64,000 bases of DNA from Nostoc sp. JL33 (GTDB lineage Bacteria; Cyanobacteriota; Cyanobacteriia; Cyanobacteriales; Nostocaceae): NCBI RefSeq assembly GCF_017114985.1, contig NZ_JABXKP010000087.1:1-64000 (forward strand), in the 5' to 3' direction. Under the pieces are notes generated by a model. It made no database searches. It saw only the letters and a list, made by a program, of their open reading frames with translations, and had not been told where the DNA came from. This document shows, piece by piece, positions 1 through 11,435 of this stretch (its first letter is position 1; each line of letters starts with the position of its first letter). Position numbers and translations under genes: made by a program.

Positions 1-409
1 AAACTTACCGAGTTTGCTTCCCTCTATTATATGTAGCTTCATATTAAATTGGTATAAGAGTATTACAAGGGACTTCCAGCACAAGAAAGATGGATATTAA
101 CCTCGTCATTAATGCGATTACCGCTTCGCTAGAACTGGCTCTGCTAAAGTATTTGCAATGATTTTACCCTTTATAATCACAAAAGTAGGACTTTGTCAAT
201 GTACAAGTCCTAAAAATTTATATTTATCAAATTACGCTCAGGCAAAAATTCAAAAATTAGAACTGTCTGCAATTTGAGAGATTTATTAAACTTGAAAAAC
301 CTTGTTTAATAGTTGCTACCTCACCTCTTACAAATACAACTTAATTAAATAAATTAGCCTCAAATACAAACCTTAGCTGCCAAAACATTGCGGTGCTAAA
401 CTTCATCCT
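1..409. other. Intergenic leader, no gene seen
   Basis: AT-rich sequence upstream of the first kinase gene. I see no coding frame, RNA gene or clear repeat. It presumably holds the promoter of the kinase, but I could not assign -10/-35 boxes with confidence. Confidence 0.5.
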
Positions 410-3400
410 ATGACATCTAATCAACCCTCTGAGCAAGTTGTATCTGAATCTACCGCTAATGAAGCGTTTGAGGTAGAGCAGCAAGACAATACAGATAGTT
501 TATTTCCCATTGTTGGCATTGCCGCCTCTGCTGGTGGATTAGAAGCATTTACACAGGTACTCAAACATTTGCTTACCGATACAGGGATGGCATTTGTGCT
601 GATTCAACATTTAGACCCTAAGCACAAGAGTCTGTTGAGCGAGATTCTGGGAAGAACAACTAAAATGCCTGTCACTGAAGTGCAAGACGGCGTGACTGTA
701 GAACCTAACCAGGTCTACGTTATTCCGCCTAACACTAAGATGATCTTATTTAATGGGGTGTTGCAACTCACGCCGCGAGAGAAAGTTGATGGTAAATATA
801 TGCCTGGTGATGCGTTCTTTACTTCCTTGGCAACAGATCGAGGGCGCAAAGCGATCGCAGTGGTTCTATCTGGGGCGGATGGAGACGGTTCACTGGGGCT
901 GAAGGCAATCAAGGCAGCCGGAGGCGTGACTTTTGCTCAGTGTGAAGACACGGCAAAATTCGATAGTATGCCTAATACTGCTGTTGCCACAGGGAATGTC
1001 GATTTTGTGCTGCCGCCTCAAAAAATCGCAGAGGAACTGGTAAACCTCAGTCGCAATGCTTTTCTTTGTGGCTCATTGCCGCTGCTCAGTGTTGAGAAAT
1101 TGCCCGAACAGGGAGATGCCCTGGCAACTATTTTTGTATTATTGCGATCGCAAACTGGCGTTGACTTCAGCCACTACAAGCCCAACACCCTTGATCGCCG
1201 AATCCAGCGCCGAATGCTGTTGTATAAACTAGAACGCTTGGAGGATTATGCCCAGTATTTGCAAGAGAATTCGGCTGAAGTCAAGGCGCTCTATGAAGAA
1301 ATTTTGATCCACGTCACCCATTTTTTCCGCGATCCCGAAGCATTTCAACTGTTGAAAGAGCGAGTCTTTCCCACTATCATGCAAAACAAGTCGGCAGCGT
1401 TGCCGATTCGGATTTGGGTAGCAGGGTGTTCGACGGGCGAAGAAGTGTATTCCATCGCTATCTCCTTGCTGGAGTTTTTGTTGGATAAAGTAACCCAGCC
1501 GCCGATCCAGATTTTTGCCACAGACATCAGCGACATGGCAATTGAAAAAGCCAGATCAGGCATTTATGCAGAGAATCAAATGGTGGAAGTCTCACCAGAG
1601 CGCCGCCGCAGATTTTTTAATGCCCTTGAGGGCGGTAAATATCAAATTAACAAAGCTGTCCGCGAACTATGTGTGTTTGCTCGACAAGACTTGGGCAGTG
1701 ACCCCCCTTTTTCCAACTTAGATTTAATTAGCTGCCGGAATGTACTGATTTACTTAGACGCTACGTTGCAAAAACGGATATTGCCCATCTTTCATTACAG
1801 TCTCAACCCGACTGGCTTTCTGCTACTAGGAACTTCAGAAAGCACAGGTAAATATTGGGACTGGTTTACTCTGATTGATAAAAACTATAAAATTTATGCC
1901 AAGAAACTAACTTCAGTTCGTCCAACTTTTTCGTTCGTTACCAGCAATTATCCGATAGTAAAAGTGGACGAACCAAAGCCGAGCAATGAGAATCCATCAG
2001 ATGAGTTGGATTTAGAGAGAAAAACTGACCAACTAATCTTGAATCGCTATGCCCCCGTGGGTGTGGTGATCAACGACAAGATGGACGTGCTGCAATTTCG
2101 GGGAGAAATCGATCTTTACCTAAAACTTGCACCTGGGAAACCGAGTCTTAACTTATTCCAAATGGTGCGCCAAGGCTTGCTCATCGAGCTACGGGCGACA
2201 ATTTATCAGGCACAACGGCAAAAAATTCTAGTTAGAAAGCAAGGGTTACGGATTGAAGAGGGCGATCTTTCCAGAATCATCAATCTTGAGGTGATTCCAT
2301 TCAAACCTGCGACTAAGGAAGAATTCTACTTTCTGGTTTTATTTGAAGAAGCCCCACCCACAGTTAGCAACCTCAGTCCGGTAAATTCTGAAAGCTCAGA
2401 GCCGGGAGATATAGAGCGTGAGATTGTTCGGCTCAGGCAGGAACTCGCAACCGCCCAGCAAGAGCGAACTGCTACTCAAGAGTATCTGCAAGCGGTGATC
2501 CAAGAGCAAGAAGACATCAATCAAGACCTGAAAGTTGCCAATGAAGAAATCCTCTCCAGCAATGAAGAGTTACAAAGCACCAATGAGGAGCTAGAAACTG
2601 CCAAAGAAGAGATTCAAGCAACCAACGAAGAACTCAACACAACTAATGAAGAACTTCGTAGTCGAAATCTGGAATTACACCAAGTTAACAACGATCTCAC
2701 CAATTTGCTTGCGAGTATCAATATTCCGATTTTGATATTGACTTTGGACTTACGGGTTCGACGTTTTACGCCAATGGCGCAGCGGCTTTTCAATTTAATT
2801 CCCGCCGATGCTGGACGACCCTTGAGTGACATCAGAGCGAATCTCGATCTTCCTGACTTAGAAACTCTAATTTTGGAGGTACTTGACACACTCGGTATCA
2901 AAGAATTAGAAGTCCAAACTCTGGAGGGACATTGGTACAACCTCCGCATCCGTCCTTATCGCACCACAGAAAACAAGATTGACGGTATAGTGTTGGTGTT
3001 AATAGATATTGATGTTCTCAAACGCAGTGCAGCAACCTTAGAACAAGCCCGGAATTACGCTGAAGCGATTGTGGAGACGGTACAAGTGCCGTTAATCGTG
3101 CTTGATTCTGATTTCCGGGTGAACAAAGCCAATCGCTCGTTTTATGAAACATTTCAGGTTTCACCATCAGAGACAGCGCAATCTCTGATTTTTGAACTAG
3201 GGAATGGTCAGTGGAACCTGCGCGGACTACAACAGATATTAGAAGACATTCTGGTTAACGATACCACTGTTCAAAACTTGGAGGTGGAGCATCGTTTTGA
3301 GCGGATTGGGAAGAAAATCATGCTGCTCAATGGCTGGAAAATTATTCAACAGGGAGATGCCGAAAGGATTTTGCTGGCGATTGAAGATATTAGCGATCGC

Positions 3401-4180
3401 AAACAGTTTGAGTTAGAGCGATCCAAGCTTCTAGCACAGGAGCAGTCAGCCCGTCAACAGGCCCAAATTGCCAACCGAGCCAAAGATGAATTCCTGTCGA
3501 ATCTCTCCCATGAACTTCGTAACCCGCTCAATACTATACTGGGCTGGGCGCAACTTTTCCGCAGCCGCGATTTAGATTCTTCAGCAGTAACTCGTGCCTG
3601 GGAAGTGGTGGAGCGGAGTGCTAAACTGCAAGCTAAATTAATCGATGATCTGCTGGATGTCTCACGGATTACGAGTAGAAAGCTTCATTTAAATACTCGT
3701 GTACTCGATCTAGTTTCAGTAGTGGATGCCGCCATTAAGTCTATAGAATTTTCCGCAGAGGCGAAAAGCATTCAAATTGTTTTACAGTTGAACTCGGCGA
3801 CAGTTGTCGGAGATTTTGATCGCTTACAGCAAGTTCTGTGGAATTTACTTTCTAACGCGATTAAGTTCACTCCACCCGATGGGCGAGTGGGAATTATGCT
3901 CGAAGCTGTAGATAGTCACGCCCAAATTCGAGTCAGCGACACAGGAATTGGCATCCGGGCAGACTTGCTGCCCTATGTTTTTGATCGCTTCCGCCAAGGA
4001 GATTCCAGCAGCAGCAAAACAACTCAGGGACTTGGATTGGGCTTGTCAATTGTCCGTGATCTGATAGAACTTCACGGTGGAACAGTTCAAGCACAAAGTC
4101 CAGGCGAGGGAAAAGGAACCACGATCACCATCAGGCTGCCTCTGCGCTCAATGCCACCGAAGATTACACGGCTAACTTAA
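410..4180 (+). CDS. CheB/CheR fusion with PAS and histidine kinase domains
   Basis: A 1256-residue multidomain signalling protein. The N-terminal ~30-215 is a CheB methylesterase domain (IAASAGGLEAF, then IQHLDPKHKS). Residues ~230-500 are a CheR methyltransferase (GCSTGEEVYSIAI for SAM binding, SCRNVLIYLD). A long heptad-like coiled coil rich in NEELQSTNEELE follows at ~670-770, then PAS-like segments, then HisKA with LSHELRNP (His near 1034) and HATPase with N box (LLSNAIKF), G1 (DTGIGI) and G2 (GLGLGLS). In this family the CheB/CheR parts are thought to act on chemoreceptor-like methylation outside classical chemotaxis operons; that role is not shown here. There is no transmembrane segment, so it is probably cytoplasmic. 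The next gene, 16 nt downstream, is a receiver protein and the likely phosphoacceptor. Confidence 0.93.
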   Translation: MTSNQPSEQVVSESTANEAFEVEQQDNTDSLFPIVGIAASAGGLEAFTQVLKHLLTDTGMAFVLIQHLDPKHKSLLSEILGRTTKMPVTEVQDGVTVEPNQVYVIPPNTKMILFNGVLQLTPREKVDGKYMPGDAFFTSLATDRGRKAIAVVLSGADGDGSLGLKAIKAAGGVTFAQCEDTAKFDSMPNTAVATGNVDFVLPPQKIAEELVNLSRNAFLCGSLPLLSVEKLPEQGDALATIFVLLRSQTGVDFSHYKPNTLDRRIQRRMLLYKLERLEDYAQYLQENSAEVKALYEEILIHVTHFFRDPEAFQLLKERVFPTIMQNKSAALPIRIWVAGCSTGEEVYSIAISLLEFLLDKVTQPPIQIFATDISDMAIEKARSGIYAENQMVEVSPERRRRFFNALEGGKYQINKAVRELCVFARQDLGSDPPFSNLDLISCRNVLIYLDATLQKRILPIFHYSLNPTGFLLLGTSESTGKYWDWFTLIDKNYKIYAKKLTSVRPTFSFVTSNYPIVKVDEPKPSNENPSDELDLERKTDQLILNRYAPVGVVINDKMDVLQFRGEIDLYLKLAPGKPSLNLFQMVRQGLLIELRATIYQAQRQKILVRKQGLRIEEGDLSRIINLEVIPFKPATKEEFYFLVLFEEAPPTVSNLSPVNSESSEPGDIEREIVRLRQELATAQQERTATQEYLQAVIQEQEDINQDLKVANEEILSSNEELQSTNEELETAKEEIQATNEELNTTNEELRSRNLELHQVNNDLTNLLASINIPILILTLDLRVRRFTPMAQRLFNLIPADAGRPLSDIRANLDLPDLETLILEVLDTLGIKELEVQTLEGHWYNLRIRPYRTTENKIDGIVLVLIDIDVLKRSAATLEQARNYAEAIVETVQVPLIVLDSDFRVNKANRSFYETFQVSPSETAQSLIFELGNGQWNLRGLQQILEDILVNDTTVQNLEVEHRFERIGKKIMLLNGWKIIQQGDAERILLAIEDISDRKQFELERSKLLAQEQSARQQAQIANRAKDEFLSNLSHELRNPLNTILGWAQLFRSRDLDSSAVTRAWEVVERSAKLQAKLIDDLLDVSRITSRKLHLNTRVLDLVSVVDAAIKSIEFSAEAKSIQIVLQLNSATVVGDFDRLQQVLWNLLSNAIKFTPPDGRVGIMLEAVDSHAQIRVSDTGIGIRADLLPYVFDRFRQGDSSSSKTTQGLGLGLSIVRDLIELHGGTVQAQSPGEGKGTTITIRLPLRSMPPKITRLT

Positions 4181-4196
4181 TTTAGAGCCGAGCGTT

Positions 4197-4640
4197 TTGT
4201 GGGAGACTCTGGACACATTAAATGGTAAGACTCAATCCCTTATCCTTGAAGGATTATGCATCTTAGCTGTAGATGATCAAGCGGACAGCCGCGATTTAAT
4301 CAAGTGGATGTTAGAAGACTTTGGGGCTGAAGTAGTGGTTGTTACATCGGCAAAAGAAGCGATCGCGGCTTTAACTGAATCTCCTGGCAAATATGATCTG
4401 CTTCTAGCAGATATTGGGATGCCAGAGGAAGATGGTTTCTCCCTGATTCGTCAGGTTAGAGAGCTTGAGGCTGAAGTTGGGGGACAAATTCCAGCAGCAG
4501 CAATCACTGCCTATGCTACCGAGCAAGAGCGGCAAAAGGCGATTGATGCTGGTTTCCAAATGCATCTAGCTAAACCGATTGATCTGACTCAATTGGTATT
4601 GGTGATTGCAAATTTGAGTGGACGAGCCACAGATGAATGA
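4197..4640 (+). CDS. Stand-alone response regulator receiver protein
   Basis: A 147-residue protein made of a single receiver domain: acidic pair in LAVDDQADSRD, phosphoacceptor Asp in LLLADIGMPEEDG, then the conserved Thr/Ala region (AITAYAT) and Lys in HLAKPID. It has no DNA-binding or enzymatic output, so it resembles CheY-like relay proteins. The only in-frame start near the N-terminus is TTG; this start is the least certain part. It begins 16 nt after the CheB/CheR kinase and is probably cotranscribed with it and phosphorylated by it. Confidence 0.88.
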   Translation: MWETLDTLNGKTQSLILEGLCILAVDDQADSRDLIKWMLEDFGAEVVVVTSAKEAIAALTESPGKYDLLLADIGMPEEDGFSLIRQVRELEAEVGGQIPAAAITAYATEQERQKAIDAGFQMHLAKPIDLTQLVLVIANLSGRATDE

Positions 4641-5164
4641 GTGCTATTTTTGAGCTGGGGGAGATGGGGCGGTGAAGAGGAGATTATATAGAGCAAAAAT
4701 ATATACTTATAAGAGCGCATCTGCTATGCACGAAAATTGGTGAAAGAGTTGACCTGGGGAACATCCGAGAGTGAAGATAAAAGGGTTAGATATCTTGTCA
4801 CAGTACTAAGCACATCTGATATCGGCTTATTTCCTTTCATTTCCCTACTTTTGGGGTAAAGAGGAAGGATAGGGGCGATACTTATTAACGCGGCAAAAAA
4901 CTTAAATAAGTACGCACGGATTGCTAAGACGTGCGGCAGTCGCTACAACGGGGAGCCACCCCCTTGCGGAGGTTCCCTCCGTTGGGGGGAGTGGCGTGGG
5001 AACCCCCCCAACGCGCTGCCTTGCCTGGACGCAGAGGGTTAAATGCGCCGTTGCACCCCGATGAAGCGTCAAGAAATAGCTGATTAAATCAAATTCAAGC
5101 GATTTAATTATATATTTTGTAGCAGATAGTTGTGGAAAAGAAAATGCTAGGTGTAAATGTTGTT
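4641..5164. other. Gene-free stretch between response regulator and ftrV
   Basis: About 520 nt without a coding frame. It contains the GC-rich dispersed element at 4931-5031, listed separately. The ~100 nt before ftrV are AT-rich and probably carry its promoter. Confidence 0.5.
4931..5031. repeat. GC-rich dispersed palindromic element
   Basis: Begins with GCGGCAGTCGCTACAACGGG and contains alternating C- and G-runs that can pair, ending near AACGCGCTGCC. A shorter relative of the same element sits inside the mazF reading frame at about 49959-49999, where GGCAGTCGCTACAACGGGG is repeated. It is GC-rich against an AT-rich background. Confidence 0.7.
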
Positions 5165-5386
5165 ATGAAAGTTGGCGATCGCGTCCGCGTTAAAGAGTCG
5201 GTAGTAGTGTATCATCATCCTGAACATCGAAATCTGCCTTTTGACATCAAAGGCACTGAAGGCGATGTAGTAGGTATTGCCACCCAATGGCGAGACAGAC
5301 CTGTAAGCGCTAATTTCCCGCTTGTAGTCCAGTTTAGTAAAAAGTTTAAAGCCCATTTACGTGAAAATGAATTAGAAGTCATCTAA
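5165..5386 (+). CDS. ftrV: Ferredoxin-thioredoxin reductase, variable chain
   Basis: A 73-residue protein starting MKVGDRVRVKESV, with the family signature VYHHPEHR and a C-terminal HLRENELEVI. It is the small SH3-like barrel subunit that stabilises the catalytic [4Fe-4S] chain of ferredoxin-thioredoxin reductase, which passes photosynthetic electrons from ferredoxin to thioredoxin. An upstream GTG at 5132 would add 11 residues, but the family's usual length (about 74) supports the ATG at 5165. The catalytic subunit gene is not in the window. Confidence 0.93.
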   Translation: MKVGDRVRVKESVVVYHHPEHRNLPFDIKGTEGDVVGIATQWRDRPVSANFPLVVQFSKKFKAHLRENELEVI

Positions 5387-5391
5387 ATCAC

Positions 5392-5613
5392 TCATCGGCG
5401 GCGAAACCACTGAAAAATATTCAGTTCGCCGCGCATTCTTTTAAGGTCTTGGCGGTTCTGTTCTGCTATTGTATAATACCATTCACAATAACGCTGATAC
5501 TCTGACCGTGACCGAACTTCGTGGTAGAACTGGTGGGTTGTTTGGTGAGCGGCAAAAGCTTCCTCAACTTGGGGTTGAGGGGATGGCATAATATAAGGTA
5601 AATTTTTAGACAT
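5392..5613 (-). CDS. Small conserved hypothetical protein
   Basis: A 73-residue soluble, charged protein, rich in His/Gln/Arg and aromatic residues (HQFYHEVRSR, YCEWYYTIAEQNR) and ending in a basic FRRR. It converges on ftrV with only 5 nt between stop codons. I recognise no domain. An internal ATG would give a start at MPSPQPQ. Real coding is suggested by its compact globular-like composition, but the function is unknown. Confidence 0.6.
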   Translation of the reverse strand: MSKNLPYIMPSPQPQVEEAFAAHQTTHQFYHEVRSRSEYQRYCEWYYTIAEQNRQDLKRMRGELNIFQWFRRR

Positions 5614-5622
5614 AAAGTTAAG

Positions 5623-5660
5623 AGTGGGGAGTGGGGAGTGGGGAGTGGGGAGTGGGGAGT
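5623..5660. repeat. Heptanucleotide tandem repeat (STRR), AGTGGGG units
   Basis: Five perfect copies of AGTGGGG plus three bases, a typical short tandemly repeated repetitive sequence of filamentous cyanobacteria. It lies upstream of the minus-strand small gene. A second, looser heptamer run of CTAACTC type follows at about 5694-5737. Confidence 0.9.
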
Positions 5661-5742
5661 TTTCAATTGAGGGAATTACCGCACTTTATAATTAATAACT
5701 CATAACTCCTAACTCCTAACTTTCTAACAACTCCTAACTTGA

Positions 5743-6531
5743 TTAAAGCCAACCGCGTAAGCGATAGATAAAAGAACCAATGTACTCTTTTAAAGCGCTG
5801 GTAAATTGGTGTAAGTTGTCGGTATCAGGTAATAAATTCAGTATAGCGGCTTTGGGCGTGCTGCCGAGTTCTTGCAAATCACGCTCACTAACCAGAAAAT
5901 CAGTCGGTGCAGGAATGGCATAAATTCCTTGACGCTGGAAAATCTGAAGCGATCGCGGCATATGCATTGCAGAAGTAACTAATAATACCTGACGAATGCC
6001 ACGCAATGACAAAATTTTTCGGACATTCACTGCATTTTGATAAGTATTCAGAGATTCAGATTCTTGGACAATCGCCTCAGATGGAATACCAATAGATGTA
6101 AGTATTGTTGCCATATCTGCCGACTCTGGTGAACCACCTCCACGCCAATCAATGCGACCTCCGCTGAGAATGATTATAGGCGCTTTTTTTTGGCGATATA
6201 GTTGTGCGGCATAAATCACGCGGTCGCCTGCTTCACTCAAATCTACAGTAGGTCTTGGGGGAAAAGCTGATTTAGTTGCGCCACCTAAAACCACAATTGC
6301 TTCTGCGACTGGTATTTGGGCGGGTGGAATTTGCCTTTCTAGCGATCGCACTAATGATTTAGCGATCCAAGCATTACTACAAAATAGCAATAAAGCTAGG
6401 GCAAAAGCAATTGCGATCGCCGCAGTGCGCGGTCGTTTCCACAACGTCACCAATGCTACTAGCAAGCTTACGCAGGCTAGTCCTAGTGGATAAAAAAATA
6501 GTGGCAGTAACTTGGATAGATATAAAAACAT
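5743..6531 (-). CDS. YdcF/ElyC (DUF218) family membrane protein
   Basis: A 262-residue protein with two N-terminal membrane segments (residues ~7-30 and ~36-56) followed by a DUF218 domain: AIVVLGGATKS, GDRVIYAAQLYRQ, IILSGGRIDW, ESLNTYQNA, VLLVTSAMHMPRS. In bacteria this family includes ElyC and SanA, which affect envelope integrity; the biochemical reaction is not settled. Length and topology fit ElyC-like members. It stands alone on the minus strand with repeats on its 3' side. Confidence 0.88.
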   Translation of the reverse strand: MFLYLSKLLPLFFYPLGLACVSLLVALVTLWKRPRTAAIAIAFALALLLFCSNAWIAKSLVRSLERQIPPAQIPVAEAIVVLGGATKSAFPPRPTVDLSEAGDRVIYAAQLYRQKKAPIIILSGGRIDWRGGGSPESADMATILTSIGIPSEAIVQESESLNTYQNAVNVRKILSLRGIRQVLLVTSAMHMPRSLQIFQRQGIYAIPAPTDFLVSERDLQELGSTPKAAILNLLPDTDNLHQFTSALKEYIGSFIYRLRGWL

Positions 6532-6638
6532 AGTGGGGAGTAAGAATTTTAAATTTTAGATTTTGGATTAAAGAATTGAAACTTAATCCAAAATCTAAAA
6601 TCTAAAATCCAAAATTGAATTGGCCAATGCCCCAATTA

Positions 6639-7151
6639 TTACTTTTCCCAAAACCTGAAATTGATAGTACTTCCAGGAGCGCGACGGTAACGGCGGCCGG
6701 CTCTTCTTGATTGCCGTTTGTTCATCCTCTCGTTTGTTGGTTCAACTTCCTCTTCGCCCTCTTCTGGTTCTTCAACTTGCAACTGAGTTCTAGTTGGTTC
6801 CTTACTTCCCCACCAAGCAGTAATCCAGCCTCCAGCTAAAGCCCCTATTCCACCTAGCAAGATACTCATGGGTGCTGGATACCCTAAATATACAAAGCCA
6901 AGCATGAAAAATAACCAATATTTCAATCCTGTATCGACACCATCAGAGGATGCTACAGTTGGAGCCTCAGTGCTATTATTGGTTACATTTGTGATCCAGC
7001 TTAAGATGAAACCACCAGTGATACCTAAGAAGATGCTCAGGGCTGGTGCAGAGCCGGTCATTATTAATATAAATATTAAAAATGCTCCAAATAAGAGCTG
7101 AGAAAAGAAACTGGGAGAAATACTAAAAAAGTCGTTCTTTTTGTCTGCCAT
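6639..7151 (-). CDS. Hypothetical membrane protein
   Basis: A 170-residue protein with four likely membrane segments in the first ~115 residues (two small Gly-rich hairpins, e.g. ILLGGIGALAGGWIT), then an acidic stretch (EEPEEGEEEVEP) and a strongly basic Arg-rich tail (RRAGRRYRR) ending NFRFWEK. I do not recognise a named family. It starts 12 nt after the stop of the upstream minus-strand APH/P-loop gene and could be cotranscribed with it. Confidence 0.7.
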   Translation of the reverse strand: MADKKNDFFSISPSFFSQLLFGAFLIFILIMTGSAPALSIFLGITGGFILSWITNVTNNSTEAPTVASSDGVDTGLKYWLFFMLGFVYLGYPAPMSILLGGIGALAGGWITAWWGSKEPTRTQLQVEEPEEGEEEVEPTNERMNKRQSRRAGRRYRRAPGSTINFRFWEK

Positions 7152-7163
7152 AGAGTAAAAAAG

Positions 7164-8708
7164 CTATTGGGGAATTACTGCTTTTAATTGTGCCTGTTGT
7201 GGTTGAGTTGTATCTAAAATTTTTACGTAGGATTGTTCTTCTTCAGTGAAAGGTTCAGCTTGTTTGATTTGTGAGGCTAATAAATCGGCGGTAGCATCAG
7301 CGATATCACCAGTGCGATTGTTCAAACGCTCTTTTAGAACTTCAAGAGGTGCTGTGCATTGGATAATCTGAAGCGGAAGTTGGTGCTTTGTAGCTTGAGC
7401 GATCGCATCTTGCCGTAACTGCTGTCTATCATACTTGGCATCCAAAATCACCGAAAAACCTTGATTAGCCAGTATAATTCCCAATTCCAACAGCCGTGTG
7501 TAAGTTTTCTCGGTCATCTCTGGTGTATACAAATCATCGCCACCCTTTTCCCACAGAGGAATTCCTCCTAGATGTTTCCGCACCGCATCCGAACGAAGGT
7601 GAATCGCCCCCAGTTGACGAGCTAAATACCGTGCTGTGGTACTTTTACCAGAACCCGACAAACCGGACATCAAAATTAGTTGTCCCAGCTTTGGTTTAGT
7701 GTAGTCCCAAGCCTGTTTGTAATAATCAGCTGCGGTTTTTGCCGCCTCTTCCTTTACCGTTGCGGGTACATTCGGATCGTCTAGCAAAAATGAATTTACT
7801 TTTGCCCGGACATAAGCCTGACGACTTAAATACAAAGGCAATACCTGTAAGCCTTCCCAATCTCCAGTTTGCTCGACGTAGGCATTCAAAAACGCATTAC
7901 CCAAGTCTTGACGTTGCCGCGCCTCTAAATCCATCACGGTGAACGCTACATCGTACATCACATCGACAAAGCGAAACGGCTCGTTAAACTCAATGCAATC
8001 AAACAGCAGGATTTTGTCGTGCCACAGTGCAATATTTCTCAGGTGTAAATCCCCGTGACATTCACGAATATAATCGTTATGAATTCTGTTAGCAAATAAT
8101 TCTGGACGTTCTACAAAAAAGTTATCTGTATATTGCTTTGTTTCTAGAAATTGCGCCTGCGTCTGAGGGCCACCAATATACTTCTCAGCTTGCTGATAAT
8201 TCTCATCAATTGCAACCCGAACTTCTGGCACTTCACCAAAACTGCGAATATAATCATTCGTCTGTGCTTCGGCATGGTATTGAGCCACCACCCGTCCTAA
8301 CTCTTCTAGGTGTGTTTCATTTAAGTTACCCTGTTCAAAAAGTGTACTTAATAGAGACTCTTGAGGAAACTGGCGCATCTTCAGCACGTATTCTACAGCC
8401 TCAGTCTTTCCCCCTAACTGATATTGCTCTCCTACCAAAGTTATGGGCAAAACTTCTAAATACAATTCACCAGCACCCCGTTGATTTAACCGTAACTCTT
8501 CCTGACAAAAATGCTGCCGCTTCTCTAAGGTGGAAAAGTCCAAAAAGCCAAAATTCACAGGTTTTTTCAACTTATAGGCATAATCCCCAGTTAACAGTAC
8601 ATAAGAAATGTGGGTTTGAATTAGTTGAATAGGTTCTGTTACCGTATGGGGATAAAATCCAGGCTGCAACATTTGCTGAATTAAAGCTGGAAGAGTTACT
8701 TCTGTCAT
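7164..8708 (-). CDS. Bifunctional APH-like phosphotransferase / P-loop kinase
   Basis: A 514-residue protein of two parts. Residues ~1-330 resemble the aminoglycoside-phosphotransferase/choline kinase fold, with the catalytic loop CHGDLHLRNI and the metal-binding LFDCIEFNE. Residues ~340-500 are a small P-loop kinase with Walker A GLSGSGKST and a following ARYLARQLGA, similar to gluconate or adenylylsulfate kinases. Proteins with this fusion are common in bacteria and usually annotated only as AAA-family/APH proteins; the substrate is unknown. A purine-rich AAAGAAAAGAG precedes the ATG. Confidence 0.85.
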   Translation of the reverse strand: MTEVTLPALIQQMLQPGFYPHTVTEPIQLIQTHISYVLLTGDYAYKLKKPVNFGFLDFSTLEKRQHFCQEELRLNQRGAGELYLEVLPITLVGEQYQLGGKTEAVEYVLKMRQFPQESLLSTLFEQGNLNETHLEELGRVVAQYHAEAQTNDYIRSFGEVPEVRVAIDENYQQAEKYIGGPQTQAQFLETKQYTDNFFVERPELFANRIHNDYIRECHGDLHLRNIALWHDKILLFDCIEFNEPFRFVDVMYDVAFTVMDLEARQRQDLGNAFLNAYVEQTGDWEGLQVLPLYLSRQAYVRAKVNSFLLDDPNVPATVKEEAAKTAADYYKQAWDYTKPKLGQLILMSGLSGSGKSTTARYLARQLGAIHLRSDAVRKHLGGIPLWEKGGDDLYTPEMTEKTYTRLLELGIILANQGFSVILDAKYDRQQLRQDAIAQATKHQLPLQIIQCTAPLEVLKERLNNRTGDIADATADLLASQIKQAEPFTEEEQSYVKILDTTQPQQAQLKAVIPQ

Positions 8709-8732
8709 CTCTTTTCTTTCTTCTCTAAATAC

Positions 8733-8757
8733 AAAAAAACCAGGAGTTCTCCCCTGG
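8733..8757 (-). terminator. Rho-independent terminator of rplY
   Basis: Read on the minus strand, a seven-pair stem (CCAGGGG with CTCCTGG, one G-U) with loop AGAA is followed directly by seven T. It lies about 35 nt after the rplY stop and upstream of the APH/P-loop gene, so the two are probably separate transcripts. Confidence 0.8.
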
Positions 8758-8790
8758 CATGATCAAGAATTATTACACAGTTTATCTAGC

Positions 8791-9390
8791 TTAAGTAACT
8801 GCTTCAGCTTCTGGCTCAATATCCTCAGCGCTGATTTGCGGCGGCAAAACGCTAACAATAAGTCGCTCTGGTTCAGCTAGAGGTGTTACACCTTCAGGAA
8901 AAACTATATCACTAATACTTAAGCTGTCTCCCATTTGCAGGTTAGTGACATCGATTTCAATTACCTCTGGGATATTTTCTGGCGCACAACTCACTTGCAA
9001 TTCAGTGATTACGGTGTCTAACACACCACCATCTTGTTTAACACCAATAGCAGTTCCCACAAAACGGAACCGAACTTCTACAGTGGTGTCACCGTGGCCC
9101 GCAACCGCGAAAAAGCTGAGATGGTAAGGCGTACCTTTTGCTGGATGGATCTGAAGTTCCCGCAGCAGGGCTTTGCCGCGCCAAGGTATATCAGTCACGT
9201 TTAAATCAATCAAAGTGTTGTTGACTGAAGCTCTTTTGAGCAAGCGCTCAACAGTTTTGGCCTCAATAGTCAAAGAAATAGACTCTGTACCCTTGTGACC
9301 GTACAAATTGGCAGGTATCAGTCCAGAACGACGCAAAGCTCTAGGCTTGCTGCCTTCTGGGCGTTTTTGAGATTCGACTGTAATAGCCAT
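8791..9390 (-). CDS. rplY: 50S ribosomal protein L25/Ctc
   Basis: A 199-residue L25 of the long Ctc/TL5 type: an N-terminal 5S rRNA-binding domain (residues ~1-90, with [22 protein letters not shown] and [12 protein letters not shown]) and a C-terminal beta domain (~95-185, ending LIVSVLPP). It binds 5S rRNA in the large ribosomal subunit. The ATG is preceded by AAAGGA at 8-nt spacing, and that Shine-Dalgarno falls inside the heptamer repeat at 9396-9453. It is downstream of purA on the same strand. Confidence 0.95.
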   Translation of the reverse strand: MAITVESQKRPEGSKPRALRRSGLIPANLYGHKGTESISLTIEAKTVERLLKRASVNNTLIDLNVTDIPWRGKALLRELQIHPAKGTPYHLSFFAVAGHGDTTVEVRFRFVGTAIGVKQDGGVLDTVITELQVSCAPENIPEVIEIDVTNLQMGDSLSISDIVFPEGVTPLAEPERLIVSVLPPQISAEDIEPEAEAVT

Positions 9391-9395
9391 AGAAG

Positions 9396-9453
9396 TTGTC
9401 CTTTGTCATTTGTCAGTTGTCAGTTGTCATTTGTCCTTTGTCCTTTGTCATTT
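9396..9453. repeat. Heptamer tandem repeat (TTGTCNT) carrying the rplY ribosome-binding site
   Basis: Eight heptamers of the forms TTGTCCT, TTGTCAT and TTGTCAG in a row. On the minus strand the unit nearest rplY reads ACAAAGGACAA, so the repeat supplies the AGGA element in front of the rplY start. A looser run of ACTAATG-type heptamers follows toward purA. Confidence 0.85.
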
Positions 9454-9487
9454 GCTAATGACCAATGACTAATAACTAATGACTAAT

Positions 9488-11435
<1,948 letters not shown>

